Of a stretch of DNA of 64,000 nucleotides, positions 43,121 to 53,200 are shown in pieces (position 1 is the first letter of the stretch; the number at the start of each line of letters is the position of its first letter). The DNA is taken from assembly GCA_030068145.1 (NCBI GenBank), contig JAPJBO010000097.1, forward strand, positions 124,001 to 188,000, written 5' to 3'. A model generated the notes under the pieces. The model ran no database searches, was not told the origin of the DNA, and saw nothing but the letters and a program-made list of their open reading frames with translations. This stretch comes from Diplonema papillatum (lineage: Eukaryota > Euglenozoa > Diplonemea > Diplonemida > Diplonemidae). The translations under genes and the position numbers were made by a program.

Positions 43121-43930
43121 CTACTCGACCTGGACATCAGGCGAAAGTGGCTCCGCAGCCGCGGGGACAGGATCGGCTTTAACCGCGGAGATGCACCAGT
43201 TGTCGCAGTCGTAGTAGCTTCGCTGGATGTTGAGCGGAAGGTCGCGGAGCAAGTCTTCCAGTTCACCTTGTACGAAGAGGTGGTAGAACCGGTCGTGCTG
43301 CGGCGTGTTCGTGCACGGGTTCAACGGCGGTTCCGCAGCTTCCGACTCGGTCGCTTTGGCCTTGACGAACTTCTCGTGCACAGTCCAAGGCACGGTCACG
43401 TCTTGGCTGGCGGCGCCGGCAAACCGCTTCTGGTTCTTCGCCCACACATACACGAGCAGGCGGCCGCCAGGGCGAAGGACCCTCGACATTTCAGAGAGGG
43501 CGGTATGCCGCCGCTGCGGCGTGGATAGGTGGTGGAGCATGGCGATGGAGATCACGCAGTCGCACCGGGCCGAGGGGTACGGGAGGCGGAGCGCGTTGAC
43601 TTGCTGGCACTCGAGGCCCTTCCCCCGCGCGAGGTCGAGCAGCGCTTTGCTGGCGTCGCAGGCCAGCACGATCTTGTCCTTGTGCCCCAATACATCCGCG
43701 AGGCTCTTCCCGTTCCCGCAGCCGACGTCTACAATCACGCTGCCCGGCGGTTGGCTAGCTACGAAGGCGCCCACCTGCGGCCATGCCTTGTATCGGGTCG
43801 AGCTGAAATGCGGGGCAATCGCATCGTACACTGCGTGCACGTGCTGCTTCTCGAAAGCTGCCCTGTCCGCCCCCGCCGTGTCGCCGGCTCCCCCGATGCT
43901 CAGCTCCCCGAACTTGCGCTTGGCTGCCAT
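43121..43930 (-). CDS. Trm9/ALKBH8-type tRNA methyltransferase, 269 aa
   Basis: This is an AdoMet-dependent class I methyltransferase predicted to methylate 5-carboxymethyl-uridine at the tRNA wobble position, in the cytosol with a Trm112-type partner. The SAM-binding motif I is VIVDVGCGNGKSL (65-77). The acidic ribose-binding turn is ACDAS (90-94), and ISIAMLHHL (128-136) and LRPGGRLLVYVWA (152-164) follow. The family-specific tail RFYHLFVQGELEDLL (214-228) is diagnostic for Trm9/ALKBH8. The length fits the stand-alone yeast form without the AlkB domain. The start is Met 43930 (MAAKRKFGEL); the upstream frame is open but of different composition. It has no introns. It lies about 0.4 kb downstream of a co-directional gene. 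Confidence 0.95.
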   Translation of the reverse strand: MAAKRKFGELSIGGAGDTAGADRAAFEKQHVHAVYDAIAPHFSSTRYKAWPQVGAFVASQPPGSVIVDVGCGNGKSLADVLGHKDKIVLACDASKALLDLARGKGLECQQVNALRLPYPSARCDCVISIAMLHHLSTPQRRHTALSEMSRVLRPGGRLLVYVWAKNQKRFAGAASQDVTVPWTVHEKFVKAKATESEAAEPPLNPCTNTPQHDRFYHLFVQGELEDLLRDLPLNIQRSYYDCDNWCISAVKADPVPAAAEPLSPDVQVE

Positions 43931-44345
43931 CCCTTGAAAATTCTTGAATTTTGGAGAGCGACGGGGCCTTGTTGTTGGGGGGTCGGTGGTGAACTTGGCC
44001 GGCCGGCACGAGCGAGGAGATACATCGTGACGCGAGCGCGCGGGCAACTAGACACGGCGGGGGTGGTCAAAAGACGGCCGGTTTCCAACGGCAACCGATC
44101 CACGAGCAGTCTGCCCCTCTGTGGGGTCCTTGACATTATCGGTACGGCGGGGAGAAAGCGAGCCGTGTCCAGCATGGCCGCGCACCCAGGAACCCGGGGG
44201 AGCGCGAAACCCACGCGCAGAACCCCCCAGGATATTTCGCTCACCTTCAGTTGTCGCGATTTGGCTTCGAACCAGTCAGTCGAACCTTTCAGCACGGTCC
44301 GACCACCTCACACAGGGTGGGGCAACACGGCTCGGAGCGGGGGTT

Positions 44346-45572
44346 TCAGAAGAGGCTGCACGTCCGCAACCCACTACTCAGTTCGCCAGCCACGACTTCC
44401 GCTGCGGCCTCGTCGCCCGCCGCCAGAAAGTGGTCGCGAAGGACCGAAAGAAAGTGCGGGGACAGCAACCGGTCGTCTGCGACTCGTCGCTTCAACCCAA
44501 GCACCGCTGAACCCGACCCGGCGGCGGTGTAAACCTTGAGGAGTTGCGTGCAGAGGAACGGCGAAAGGACGGCGGCTTCAGAGGTGGAGTACCTGTTGAA
44601 CGTCTCGTCGGCCAGCACGACCCACACGTCGTGGGGTGACTTGGCCCGCAGCGCGCACGCCTCCACTACAGCAGCATGAGCGACAGCGCACGGGCTCAGA
44701 ATTGTGGGCCAGATGTTCAGTACCGCATCGAACGCGTTGGCCTTCGACGCTGCCCGGATGATATGCATCCAGTGCGCCCCTGGCACCCTACCCCGCTGGT
44801 GCTGCAATACAGCGCCCAATGCCTCCTCGTGCCTGCCCGACTGCGCACACGCCCGCAACAGGGCAGTAAGCTTCGCTTCTTGAAACATCCCCGGCAACCC
44901 AAGCCCGGTGACACACGGCCACTCCCCTTGATCCACCGGATCGTGCTGCGAAGCTTTCACATCGTCTCCTTGACACCGAGTCTCCCACACGCGCTGTGCT
45001 TTATCCAGCGCCTCTGAGGCTGACGGATACCCGACGCTGCCTGCGAGGTACAAGTAGAACTTGACGCGGGCTTCCCAATTCAGTGTGGGTTCTTCGGCGG
45101 TGGTGCGAGAGACTTCTTCGAAGGATGACGACGCCTCGTGCGGGCACGCTCCGTTCGGAAGAAGCGCTTTGGTCGCCGCGAGTTCGAGGTCGGGCAACAG
45201 GCTGAGGTGCTGCATTTTGGCCTCGACCAGCCCCAGGAGATGCGCAGCCTTCACGGGATCGCCGTCTCCCCGCAGGAGGGCTGCTTGCGTGTTGTGGAGG
45301 ACGGCGCGGAACACTTTGCGCCACGCCGGGGTTCGAACTGCGTGCCTATCGAGGTACTGCCAGTCCACCGTGTCCGGATCCGTCCTCCGCCGCACGACTT
45401 CGCTCAAGGCACACGGGCCGACGGCGTAACCACGCTCCTTCAGATCCCTGAGTCCCCACCCATTGCCCCGGACCGCGACGCTCGCCGCTTCGTCGCTCCG
45501 CGAGCCTTCCTCCCCTCCACCCCGCAGCCACCACGACGCCGAGGATGTGCGCAAACCCCGCGTCTGCCGCAT
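44346..45572 (-). CDS. Helical-repeat (PPR-like) protein, 408 aa, possibly mitochondrial
   Basis: The N-terminus MRQTRGLRTSSASWWLRGG is Arg/Ser-rich without acids, like a mitochondrial presequence. The body is rich in paired amphipathic helices. A stretch near residue 235 (KLTALLRACAQSGRHEEALG) followed by WMHIIRAASKANAFDAVLN resembles two adjacent PPR units, which in organelles bind RNA. A further helical stretch (FLCTQLLKVYTAAGSGSAV) lies near the C-terminus. I do not recognise an orthologue. The start is Met 45572; upstream codons (to 45650) are open but not convincing. It has no introns. Gene reality is supported by length, codon composition and a clear minus-strand frame. Function is inference. 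Confidence 0.75.
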   Translation of the reverse strand: MRQTRGLRTSSASWWLRGGGEEGSRSDEAASVAVRGNGWGLRDLKERGYAVGPCALSEVVRRRTDPDTVDWQYLDRHAVRTPAWRKVFRAVLHNTQAALLRGDGDPVKAAHLLGLVEAKMQHLSLLPDLELAATKALLPNGACPHEASSSFEEVSRTTAEEPTLNWEARVKFYLYLAGSVGYPSASEALDKAQRVWETRCQGDDVKASQHDPVDQGEWPCVTGLGLPGMFQEAKLTALLRACAQSGRHEEALGAVLQHQRGRVPGAHWMHIIRAASKANAFDAVLNIWPTILSPCAVAHAAVVEACALRAKSPHDVWVVLADETFNRYSTSEAAVLSPFLCTQLLKVYTAAGSGSAVLGLKRRVADDRLLSPHFLSVLRDHFLAAGDEAAAEVVAGELSSGLRTCSLF

Positions 45573-46997
45573 GCACGATAGTACCACGTGCACGCGCCCC
45601 CTCACACACACACTCTCTCTGTGGTGGAAAAAAGTCTGACCACGGGTCAAGGATTCGGTGAATTTCAGACAGAAAACGTATCAGAAAGGTCAGAGTGGGG
45701 TCGGTGAATTTCAGCAAAAATCGGGCAGCGTGCTCGGGACAAAGCCATGGGGAGGGGAACCCGGCTCCGTTTCGGAGTCGGGTGACAACGGGCGGTTGCG
45801 GAGAAGGTCCGCAGACACCTTCTGGGGGGTCAGGGCAAGGGTCAGAGCTATTCCGTACCCTTCTGGGGGGTCAGGGCGAGGGTCCGAGCTATTCCGTACC
45901 CTTCTGGGGGGTCAGGGCAAGGGTCCGAGCTATTCTTTACCCTTCTGGGGGGTCAGGGCGAGGGTCCAGCTAATCTGTACCCTGCCTCTCTTTGCATAGT
46001 CGGACAGAACGTCCGGTCCAGTCGAAAGAAGATATTCGGCAAGATAAAGCCCCATCGCGACCATCTGGGGGCGAGTTCCCCGACTGCGGCAAAGCAGACC
46101 AGTGGATCTTCAGATGGAATTTGGCTTCTGCAAACGCGAGTGCGTTGCTCGCGCCTGACTTTTCGAAAAACACAGCCGCATCCTTCGCCGCGGAGGCAAG
46201 AGAGAGAGAGAGAGGGAAGGGAGAGAAGAAAAGGTTGGTTTTTTTATGCATTTCATTTTGTTGGTTCTCTGCTCGTGTTGTTCTTTCCCGTCGCCAATGG
46301 GATGATGTCAGTGGCGGGCGGGGCCGGCGGAAACATAGACGTCGAGCAAGCGAGCGTACGTGAGAGGTAATACGCGAGAGGCAAGTAATACTTTTGGCAA
46401 GACTTGTTGCTCCCCCTCCCCCCCACTCTTTGATGCCCGGGAGCGCAGGGCCCCCCGATGATGAAACTCGGAACGCTTGAAGGAAAAGAACTGGTACTCT
46501 CTGATGGTGCACTGCTGCCACTTGCTGCGAAGCGTTTCCTTCACGAGCGTGATTTATTCTCGCACGGCTGGCTGGCCAAACCGTGCTTGCGAGGGATACA
46601 GAAGCTGAATCTTCCCTCCAGTGGAAAGGCTCCAATTGTTCATCCACGAGCCTGCAGGGCGTTGCATCCACTTTCTGTGTTCTCGTCGTCTTCGTGTAGC
46701 ATGAGGCACCACGAGGTATGGGGCGTCGCAACACCTCACCGCCCGCTCTCAAAGCCCTCGTGTCGATGAGGCCTCGTGGTACATAGTACACCGGCACCGC
46801 AGGACGCGACTCATCGACAGATCAGCTTCAAGCAACTACCGGTTGGCGAGCCCGCGTGTTGAACCCGCCAGAAAAAGAATGTGGCTGCACGTCGGGGGTT
46901 TTCCGTCCATCCAAGCTGATGCGAAAAGAAAAGGAAAAAAGAGGTAAAAAGGGGGGGAAAGCAGGCGGAAGCTTGGCTGCCCTGGGGGGGCAGTCGC
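45573..46997. other. Intergenic region between the PPR-like gene and RPS14
   Basis: It contains the 41-bp tandem repeat (45821-45985), a GA run (46200-46218) and a plus-strand frame at 46458-46769 (MMKLGTLEGKELVLSDGALL) that reads like protein but is unrecognised. On the minus strand near 46200-46030 another protein-like patch appears (KDAAVFFEKSGASNALAFAE). Neither can be called a gene. Confidence 0.4.
45821..45985. repeat. Tandem repeat, 41-bp unit, 4 copies
   Basis: 'TCTGGGGGGTCAGGGCRAGG' begins at 45821, 45862, 45903 and 45944, exactly 41 bp apart. It lies about 250 bp upstream of the PPR-like gene's start codon. Confidence 0.95.
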
Positions 46998-47450
46998 TCA
47001 GAGTCGGCGACCACGGCGTCCACCCTTGCGGCGGGTGCAGTCGGTCGGCGTCGGGGTCACGTCTTCGATGCGGCCGATTTTGACGCCGGCGCGCGCCAGG
47101 GCGCGGAGGGCGGACTGCGCGCCGGGGCCCGGCGACTTCGTGCCCACTCCGCCAGTGGCCCGCATCTTGATGTGCAGCGCGTTGATGCCGATGTCCTTGC
47201 ACCGTGCGGCGACGTCCTGCGCGGCAAGCATCGCCGCGTACGGCGACGACTCGTCACGGTCCGCCTTCACCTTCATTCCTCCGGTGATCCTGACGTAGGT
47301 TTCCCGACCGCTCGGGTCGGTCACGTGCACGAACGTGTCGTTGAACGACGCGAAGATGTGGCACACGCCGAACACGAGCGTGTCCGAGTCGACGTTCGGC
47401 CCGATCCTCTGGACCTCGGTCACCGCCTTCACCACTTTCTTTCCCGGCAT
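46998..47450 (-). CDS. RPS14: 40S ribosomal protein S14 (uS11), 150 aa
   Basis: This is a small-subunit platform protein next to the mRNA exit and E site. The whole uS11 fold is present and highly conserved: [18 protein letters not shown], then [56 protein letters not shown] and the basic C-terminus [18 protein letters not shown]. Length equals the family norm. The start is Met 47450 ([10 protein letters not shown]). The leader upstream is purine-rich on the coding strand, with an A run of about 22 near 47508-47529. No intron is seen. Confidence 0.98.
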   Translation of the reverse strand: MPGKKVVKAVTEVQRIGPNVDSDTLVFGVCHIFASFNDTFVHVTDPSGRETYVRITGGMKVKADRDESSPYAAMLAAQDVAARCKDIGINALHIKMRATGGVGTKSPGPGAQSALRALARAGVKIGRIEDVTPTPTDCTRRKGGRRGRRL

Positions 47451-47581
47451 TGCTGCGCCTTTCTTTTTTCTTCTTCTTTTCTTCTTCTTTCCGGTTTCCC
47501 GAGGAACCTTTTTTTTTTTTTTTTTTTTTGGTCGTGGTGTTTTGTGGTGATGTTATTATATACGCAGAGCTCGGAGTTCTG

Positions 47582-47662
47582 AGCTTTGTTGAACGCTTAC
47601 GCCGGGCCACAAAAGCCAGTTGTACCTGTGTTTCGTGTGGGTGACAGCACATTTACCTCCTT
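47582..47662 (+). repeat. Dispersed ~80-bp repeat (family of 4650-4730)
   Basis: 'GTTGAACGCTTACGCC', 'CCTGTGTTTCGTGTGGG' and 'CAGCACATTTACCTCC' match copies at 4650-4730, 14494-14570 and, inverted, 1393-1463. It lies just upstream of RPS14. Confidence 0.75.
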
Positions 47663-48027
47663 GGCGATTTGGAATTTTTGTCGGACGGCCGTTCGCTGTC
47701 AACCTGGCGCTACTTCTTAGGCATTCGCGGTCATCCAAACGCCGTTCTGCTATCCGATCGCTGTCATCTGCCACCGCTCTCTGGGCATTCTTAGTCGTTC
47801 TACCGCAGCTCCTTTCCCATTTGCTGTTATGCTGGCTTCGTCCTTTTTTTTGGACATGATGAAGCGTTTTGGCGACGGTCTTTGAGCGTTTGTTGTTGTT
47901 GTAGTTTCCATCGAGGTTTCCGTTTGTTGCCGATCTTTGGGCGTTTGTTGTTATTCTAGCGCCGTTCTTTGGTCTTTGCAGTCAATCGAGGACCGCTCTT
48001 TCGTCGTTTGATGCCGACGTATGTATG

Positions 48028-48160
48028 GGCGGCAATAGCCTCGGCACGTAAGTAATACGCTAGAAGCAATGGATGATATCTAAACACTGCCAATGAACAC
48101 AATTGGTGGACAAGTCTGGCGCCAACACCCGCGGTAATTCCAGCACCAATAGTATCGTTC
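48028..48160 (+). pseudogene. 18S rRNA fragment including the 530-loop
   Basis: It runs from 'GCAATAGCCTCGGCACGTA' through 'GCAATGGATGATATCTAAAC', 'CACTGCCAATGAACACAATT' and 'GGTGGACAAGTCTGG' to the universal 530-loop 'CCCGCGGTAATTCCAGC', then stops at 'ACCAATAGTAT'. It continues the rRNA from about where the kinesin-intron fragment ends. Confidence 0.93.
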
Positions 48161-48225
48161 GTGTGCACGAACGTCTCGCTGAACGAAGCGAGAGGAGAGA
48201 TAGGGCAAATGGTGTGCCCTTTTTC
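48155..48225 (-). pseudogene. Short RPS14-like relic
   Basis: The minus-strand peptide LASFSETFVHTND matches the conserved RPS14 segment [13 protein letters not shown], and the DNA shares 'GTGCACGAACGT.TCG.TGAACGA.GCGA'. Nothing on either side matches. It abuts the 18S fragment, so two gene scraps are joined. Confidence 0.65.
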
Positions 48226-48478
48226 GGTGTTTGAGGGGGCACGCTGCAGAAACACGCACTGAACACAGGTGCATGTGGCGTAGGCTCGCTTTGCGGAGCT
48301 ATCAGGATTCCTTTGGATCTAGACCAGCAATGCCGCGAATCGCTCGGCGAAGGCACGGCGTGCCTCGGTTTCTCAGGCCGGCAAACGCGTAAAAGGAAGG
48401 GAGTGAGTTTTAAAGAAGGAACGGACCTACGACCAACACCCGACGGTGAGATGCGCTGTGTGAGGGGATAGCACTCGG

Positions 48479-48480
<2 letters not shown>

Positions 48481-48519
<39 letters not shown>

Positions 48520-48520
48520 T
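48481..48520. repeat. (GT)n microsatellite
   Basis: About 19 GT dinucleotides. Confidence 0.95.
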
Positions 48521-48744
48521 CAGCGGTGGTACTGTTTCCGCCGGCGCCCGGGGGTGTGTAAAATTTTCTTGGAACGGAGCTACTACAAGATACTGTGCCT
48601 TCGGGCAGAAGCACCTGAGGTACCAGAAACCCTACGGACGGTTCTCTGAACAACGGGCTTTCTCTATAGAAACAACGGGACCCAGGCAGCAAGACCGTGA
48701 ATCAATGAGCGGTTCTCTGAACAGCGGGCTTTCTCTATAAATCG

Positions 48745-48990
48745 GTGGTCGACCCGTATGCGTATGGTGTACGCGTAAGCGCTTTCATCCCGATGAAGAG
48801 ATTACTTGCAAGGCACCATTACCACCGTTCATAGAGCACAGGTCTTGATGCGAGGGGTTGATCCCAGCCTTCTGAATACCAGCAGTACGCTGATGCCCAG
48901 CAAACTGGGCCACCTTGCAACCTGAGCTCTGGATCCAACTACGAGCTTTTTAACAGCAGCAGCATTAATATACGCTAGACTTGTCCACCA
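48745..48990 (-). pseudogene. 18S rRNA fragment, minus strand (~245 nt)
   Basis: Read on the minus strand it gives 'CAATTGGTGGACAAGTC', then 'TAGCGTATATTAATGCTGC', 'TGCTGTTAAAAAGCTCG' and 'TAGTTGGATC', the segment after the 530-loop. It continues for about 180 nt of variable region. The 530-loop itself is deleted between the first two motifs. The AATGCTG variant in place of AAAGTTG is what I associate with Euglenozoa. Confidence 0.9.
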
Positions 48991-49448
48991 ATTGTGTAAC
49001 CCAGGCAAGACCGTGAATCAATGAGCGGTTTTCTGAACAACGGGATTTCTCTATACCCAGGCAAGACTGCGAATCAACAGAAAAGCTCCAAGAATCAACG
49101 TTCACCCCTGGGCAAACTCCGGTAGTAGTGCATCCACTGGTTTCCGACCTTTGCAGGGTCGAAGTCGGCATACAGTGGCCGGAAGTAACCTACCAGTATC
49201 CTTCGCGCGGTGCTCGCTCTTGGCCGCAGCAGCGCCTTCTTGTTCTGTTGTAGTTGTAATACTTGTAATGCAGTATCCGACGGTCTGCGGGGATCAATGG
49301 TGACCGCGTAGTGAGCACCTCGGGGGATTGCCTGGTGCGCCTCTCTCTGTCATCGTGCAGGCTTCAAGGCACCAGGTCTCCTGCCTAGCGCTTGGTCGAC
49401 GAGCGGGTCTTACGAGATCAGAGAGATCGCGCCACCACTACCAATTTT

Positions 49449-49860
49449 CCCCTACTCAGCAGCGGTAGCAGCCGCGGGGACGGCGGACTGAAGCGCCGCC
49501 GGAAGCGACGAACAAGCGTCCTTCGCGGGAGAGCAGGGCCGTCGCTCTTGGCCGCCGCCGCGGCGGCGCCGTCCTTCTGCTGGGGGAACAGCGGCTGGTC
49601 CGTGGGGAGGGACGCGATGGTCTGCGGGTCGAGGGCGGCGGCGTACTCGCCGAAGACGGGGCCAGCGAGAACGCGCCCTGCACCTCCCTCGCGTCGTCGA
49701 GCGACGCCCACGCCTTGTCTCCTGGCAGGCCACACTTGTGGGAATTGGAGCAAAGCGCATGGCAGGATGAGCACCGTCACGAACCAACACCAGAAGAGTT
49801 TGGGATGAGGCGGGGTTGCAAGTAGACAGTCACTCCGGCGTGTTGCAAATAGACCAAACC
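49449..49860 (-). pseudogene. Tandem partial copy of the TTLL 3' end, copy 1
   Basis: About 410 bp repeating the last ~95 codons and the downstream flank of the TTLL gene. It has an Ala-codon expansion near 49545-49570 (GCCGCCGCGGCGGC) and a small deletion that shifts the frame after AREVQGA. It follows copy 2 head to tail. Confidence 0.9.
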
Positions 49861-50290
49861 CAGCAGGATCAAAGAACGTCAGTCTCGCCGTCCTCATTCT
49901 TTTCAGCAGCGGTAGGGTTTGCCGCGGGGACGGCGGACTGAGGCGCCGCCGGAGGCGACGAACAAGCGTCCTTCGCGGGAACGGGGCCGTCGCTTTTGGC
50001 CGCCTTCTGCGGGGGGAACAACGGCTGGTCCGTGGGGAGGGACGCGATGGTCTGCGGGTCGAGGGCGGCGGCGTACTCGCCGAAGACGGGGCCAGCGAGA
50101 TCGCGCCCTGCACCTCCCTCGCGTCGTCGAGCGACGCCCACGCCTTGTCTCCTGGCAGGCCACACTTGTGGGAATTGGAGCAAAGCGCATGGCAGGATGA
50201 GCACCGTCACGAACCAACACCAGAAGAGTTTGGGATGAGGCGGGGTTGCAAGTAGACAGTCACGCCGGCGTGTTGCAAATAGACCAAACC
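49861..50290 (-). pseudogene. Tandem partial copy of the TTLL 3' end, copy 2 (430-bp unit)
   Basis: The marker CAGCAGGATCAAAGAACGTC recurs at 49861 and 50291, giving a period of 430 bp. The unit is nearly identical to the true gene end (50291-50590) up to 'CCTTGTCTCC', then continues with ~145 bp of flank containing 'GGAGCAAAGCGCATGGCAGG', which also occurs at 55115 upstream of the gene. The tail GETDVL-stop is preserved. Confidence 0.92.
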
Positions 50291-50298
50291 CAGCAGGA

Positions 50299-53200
50299 TC
50301 AAAGAACGTCAGTCTCGCCGTCCTCATTCTTTTCAGCAGCGGTAGGGTTTGCCGCGGGGACGGCGGACTGAGGCGCCGCCGGAGGCGACAAACAAGCGTC
50401 CTTCGCGGGAACGGGGCCGTCGCTTTTGGCCGCCTTCTGCGGGGGGAACAACGGCTGGTCCGTGGGGAGGGACGCGATGGTCTGCGGGTCGAGGGCGGCG
50501 GCGTACTCGCCGAAGACGGAGCGGGCGAGCGAGATCGCGTCCTGCACCTCACGCGCGTCGTCGAGCGACGCCCACGCCTTGTCTCCCGGCAGGCACGGCC
50601 AGATGCGCTCGAAGAACGGCGGGTCGGCCTTGCGCAGCGCCGCGTCCTCCGCGCCCGTCATCGCTTCCAAGTCGTGCAGGTCACACCGACCGGGCTCGGG
50701 GTACCTTCCCAGTGCCTCCCAGAACGCCGTTAAGGAACGGAGCATGCGGGTTTTAATGTGCATGAACCAAGACCCCGCGACAACCCAAGACGGGAATTGG
50801 TTGACCTCGAGCAGGTACGGCCGCAGCTCGGGCGCGGCGGACACGATGAGGTCGTAGCCGAAGAGCTCGTAGCACCGGGCGCCCGGCGGGGCGCCGGGCG
50901 CGGCCTGCGCGGCGTCGACGAACGGCTTCGCTGCGGCGAGCGCCTTCAAAATCGTCTTCCGGATCTGCCGCCACAGGCCCGCGACGTCGCCCGGGAACGC
51001 CTTCTCGAGCGCCGCGTATCCCCTGTTGTTGCCGGCGGTCCCCGATTTGTTCCCCGTGTGGTACCCGGGGGCTTTGCTGTTGATCGCGTGGTTCGTCACG
51101 TGCCGGTACAGCGGGCCGACGTCCGCGTCGGTGCTGAACCCGGAGTAGTTCTCGGAGCAGAGGTGGACGACGCCTTCGGTGCCCATGAACACGCGGAGGG
51201 GCGCGAAGCTCGTCACCAGCACGTACACCCGGATGTCGAAGCGCTTCCCTTCGATCAACAGGGGCGGCTCGATGTACCGCTGAACGACGCACTTGCTCTC
51301 TGCGAACACCTCGGGCGTGGCTTGGCACATGATGCGGATCCCCTGCCCGCCGGCGCCCCTGTCCTCCTTCACGATCCACGCGCCTTTCGGGTTGCGCTCC
51401 ACTTCTTCCTGTTTGCATTGGTTAGCGTTAGACTGTTCTTCCTGTTTGCATTCGTTAGCACTACTGTTCTTCCTGTTTGCAATAATTAGCTTCAGATTGT
51501 TCTTCCTGTTTGCAGTAGTTAGCTTTAGACAGTTCTTCCTGTCTGCATTAATTGGCTTGAGACTGTTCTTCCTGTCTGCAGTAGTTAGCTTCAGATTGTT
51601 CTTCCTGTCTGCAGTAGTTAGCTTCAGATTGTTCTTCCTGTTTGCAGTAGTTAGCTTTAGACAGTTCTTCCTGTCTGCAGTAGTTGGCTTGAGATTGTTC
51701 TTCCTGTCTGCAGTAGTTGGCTTGAGATTGTTCTTCCTGTCTGCAGTAGTTGGCTTGAGATTGTTCTTCCTGTCTGCAGTAGTTGGCTTGAGATTGTTCT
51801 TCCTGTCTGCAGTAGTTGGCTTGAGATTGTTCTTCCTGTCTGCAGTAGTTGGCTTGAGATTGTTCTTCCTGTCTGCAGTAGTTGGCTTGAGATTGTTCTT
51901 CCTGTCTGCAGTAGTTGGCTTGAGATTGTTCTTCCTGTCTGCAGTAGTTGGCTTGAGATTGTTCTTCCTGTTTGTGTTAGCTTTAGACTGTTTTGGGGTG
52001 GACCGAGGCCAGGAAGGAGTCCGTCGTTTCGTTCTTTAACGTGCTCGTTGTCCGACGACATATTTGTTGAGGTGCCGTTTACTGTGATGTAGTACTGAAG
52101 CAATGTATGGAAAAGTGCAGGGCTGTCGTTGGCAGGACCGCTTCATCGAAGCTCTGCGGAAGCTTGCGGGGAAAGATACCCCTGGACTGAGGTCGCTGCG
52201 GAATCGTGATCAAACGCGAGAAACTCGGGGGCTCATCTTCGTAGTGGGCATTGTTGGCACTCTTTCAGTTAAGTTCTTTCGTAGCTCGCCGGGAACGCGC
52301 ACTCCAGTAAAACTGGGTATGCTACCGTTTCAGGTTCGGGTTTTGGGACACCGGTTGGTATGATCCGGTGGCCTTCCGGTGCACTCGGGAAATACTCGGG
52401 AAGTTCACGGGAAGTACTGAATGCAAAAAAAATCGCCCGAAATCACCGCTGTACCCTATTTTGGGGTGCACATGGGGTGTACTTCGGAAGTTCCTAGTGA
52501 GTTCATGGGAAGCTAAAGGTTTCTACTGTGGACCACACTACCGCTAGTTATCAAAAGCAAGCGGCATACCAAATACGCCTCCGACGACGTGCACGATGTC
52601 GGCGTGAACGACCACTCCCTGGATTGGCGCTGCCGAAGGGCTTCGAGGAGAACCGCGAGGGACACCTTGTCGCAGACCAGCTCGGTCCGCGGGAAGTGCG
52701 ACACGATTTGGACGGCCGGCACCGCCGGCAGCCGCTCGAAGAAAGCAGGGTACACTGGCTGCGCGAGGAAGTACACGACCGCCGGCGCCGCGCCCGCTAC
52801 CTGCTGCGCCGCGAGGAAATCGGGGGTCATCTTCGTGGTGGACACCGTGTACTGAGAGACGACGTGCCCCGGCGCCTTGGAGAGGAGCTCGATGCCGTAC
52901 GTGAAGAACGGCCGGAAGTACAGCGGCGAGAGGTGGACGAGCGTCGCGCACGCGCCGGCCCTGCCGGCGCCGCGCGGGTGCCGCGAGACGAGCGACCGCC
53001 GCTTCTTGAAGGCCGGCGCCGGCGCGGCGGGCTGCTTCGCGGCCGGCTTCGGCCCCGGCGAGCACGGCGAGCACGGCGAGCACGGCGAGCCCAGCGCCGC
53101 GGCCGGCGCGGGCGGCGGCGTCCCGGGCCGGGACACCAAGTGCACGCGCGCGGCCTTCACGGCGGGCAGAGTGCCGCCGAGCCCCGCTGACTCGGACCGG

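Larger units (their letters stand above)
47451..49448. other. Intergenic region with rRNA and RPS14 relics
   Basis: It contains a dispersed repeat (47582-47662, family of 4650), two 18S rRNA fragments in opposite orientation (48028-48160 plus; 48745-48990 minus), a short RPS14-like relic (48155-48225), a GT microsatellite (48481-48520) and a direct repeat containing 'GGTTCTCTGAACARCGGGCT' at 48640 and 48712. No gene is seen. Confidence 0.65.

Noticed and set aside
52544..53190. Arg/Gly-rich frames antisense or frame-shifted to the TTLL exon
   Set aside because: They are GC-rich shadows of the coding frame, which shows clear TTL motifs.
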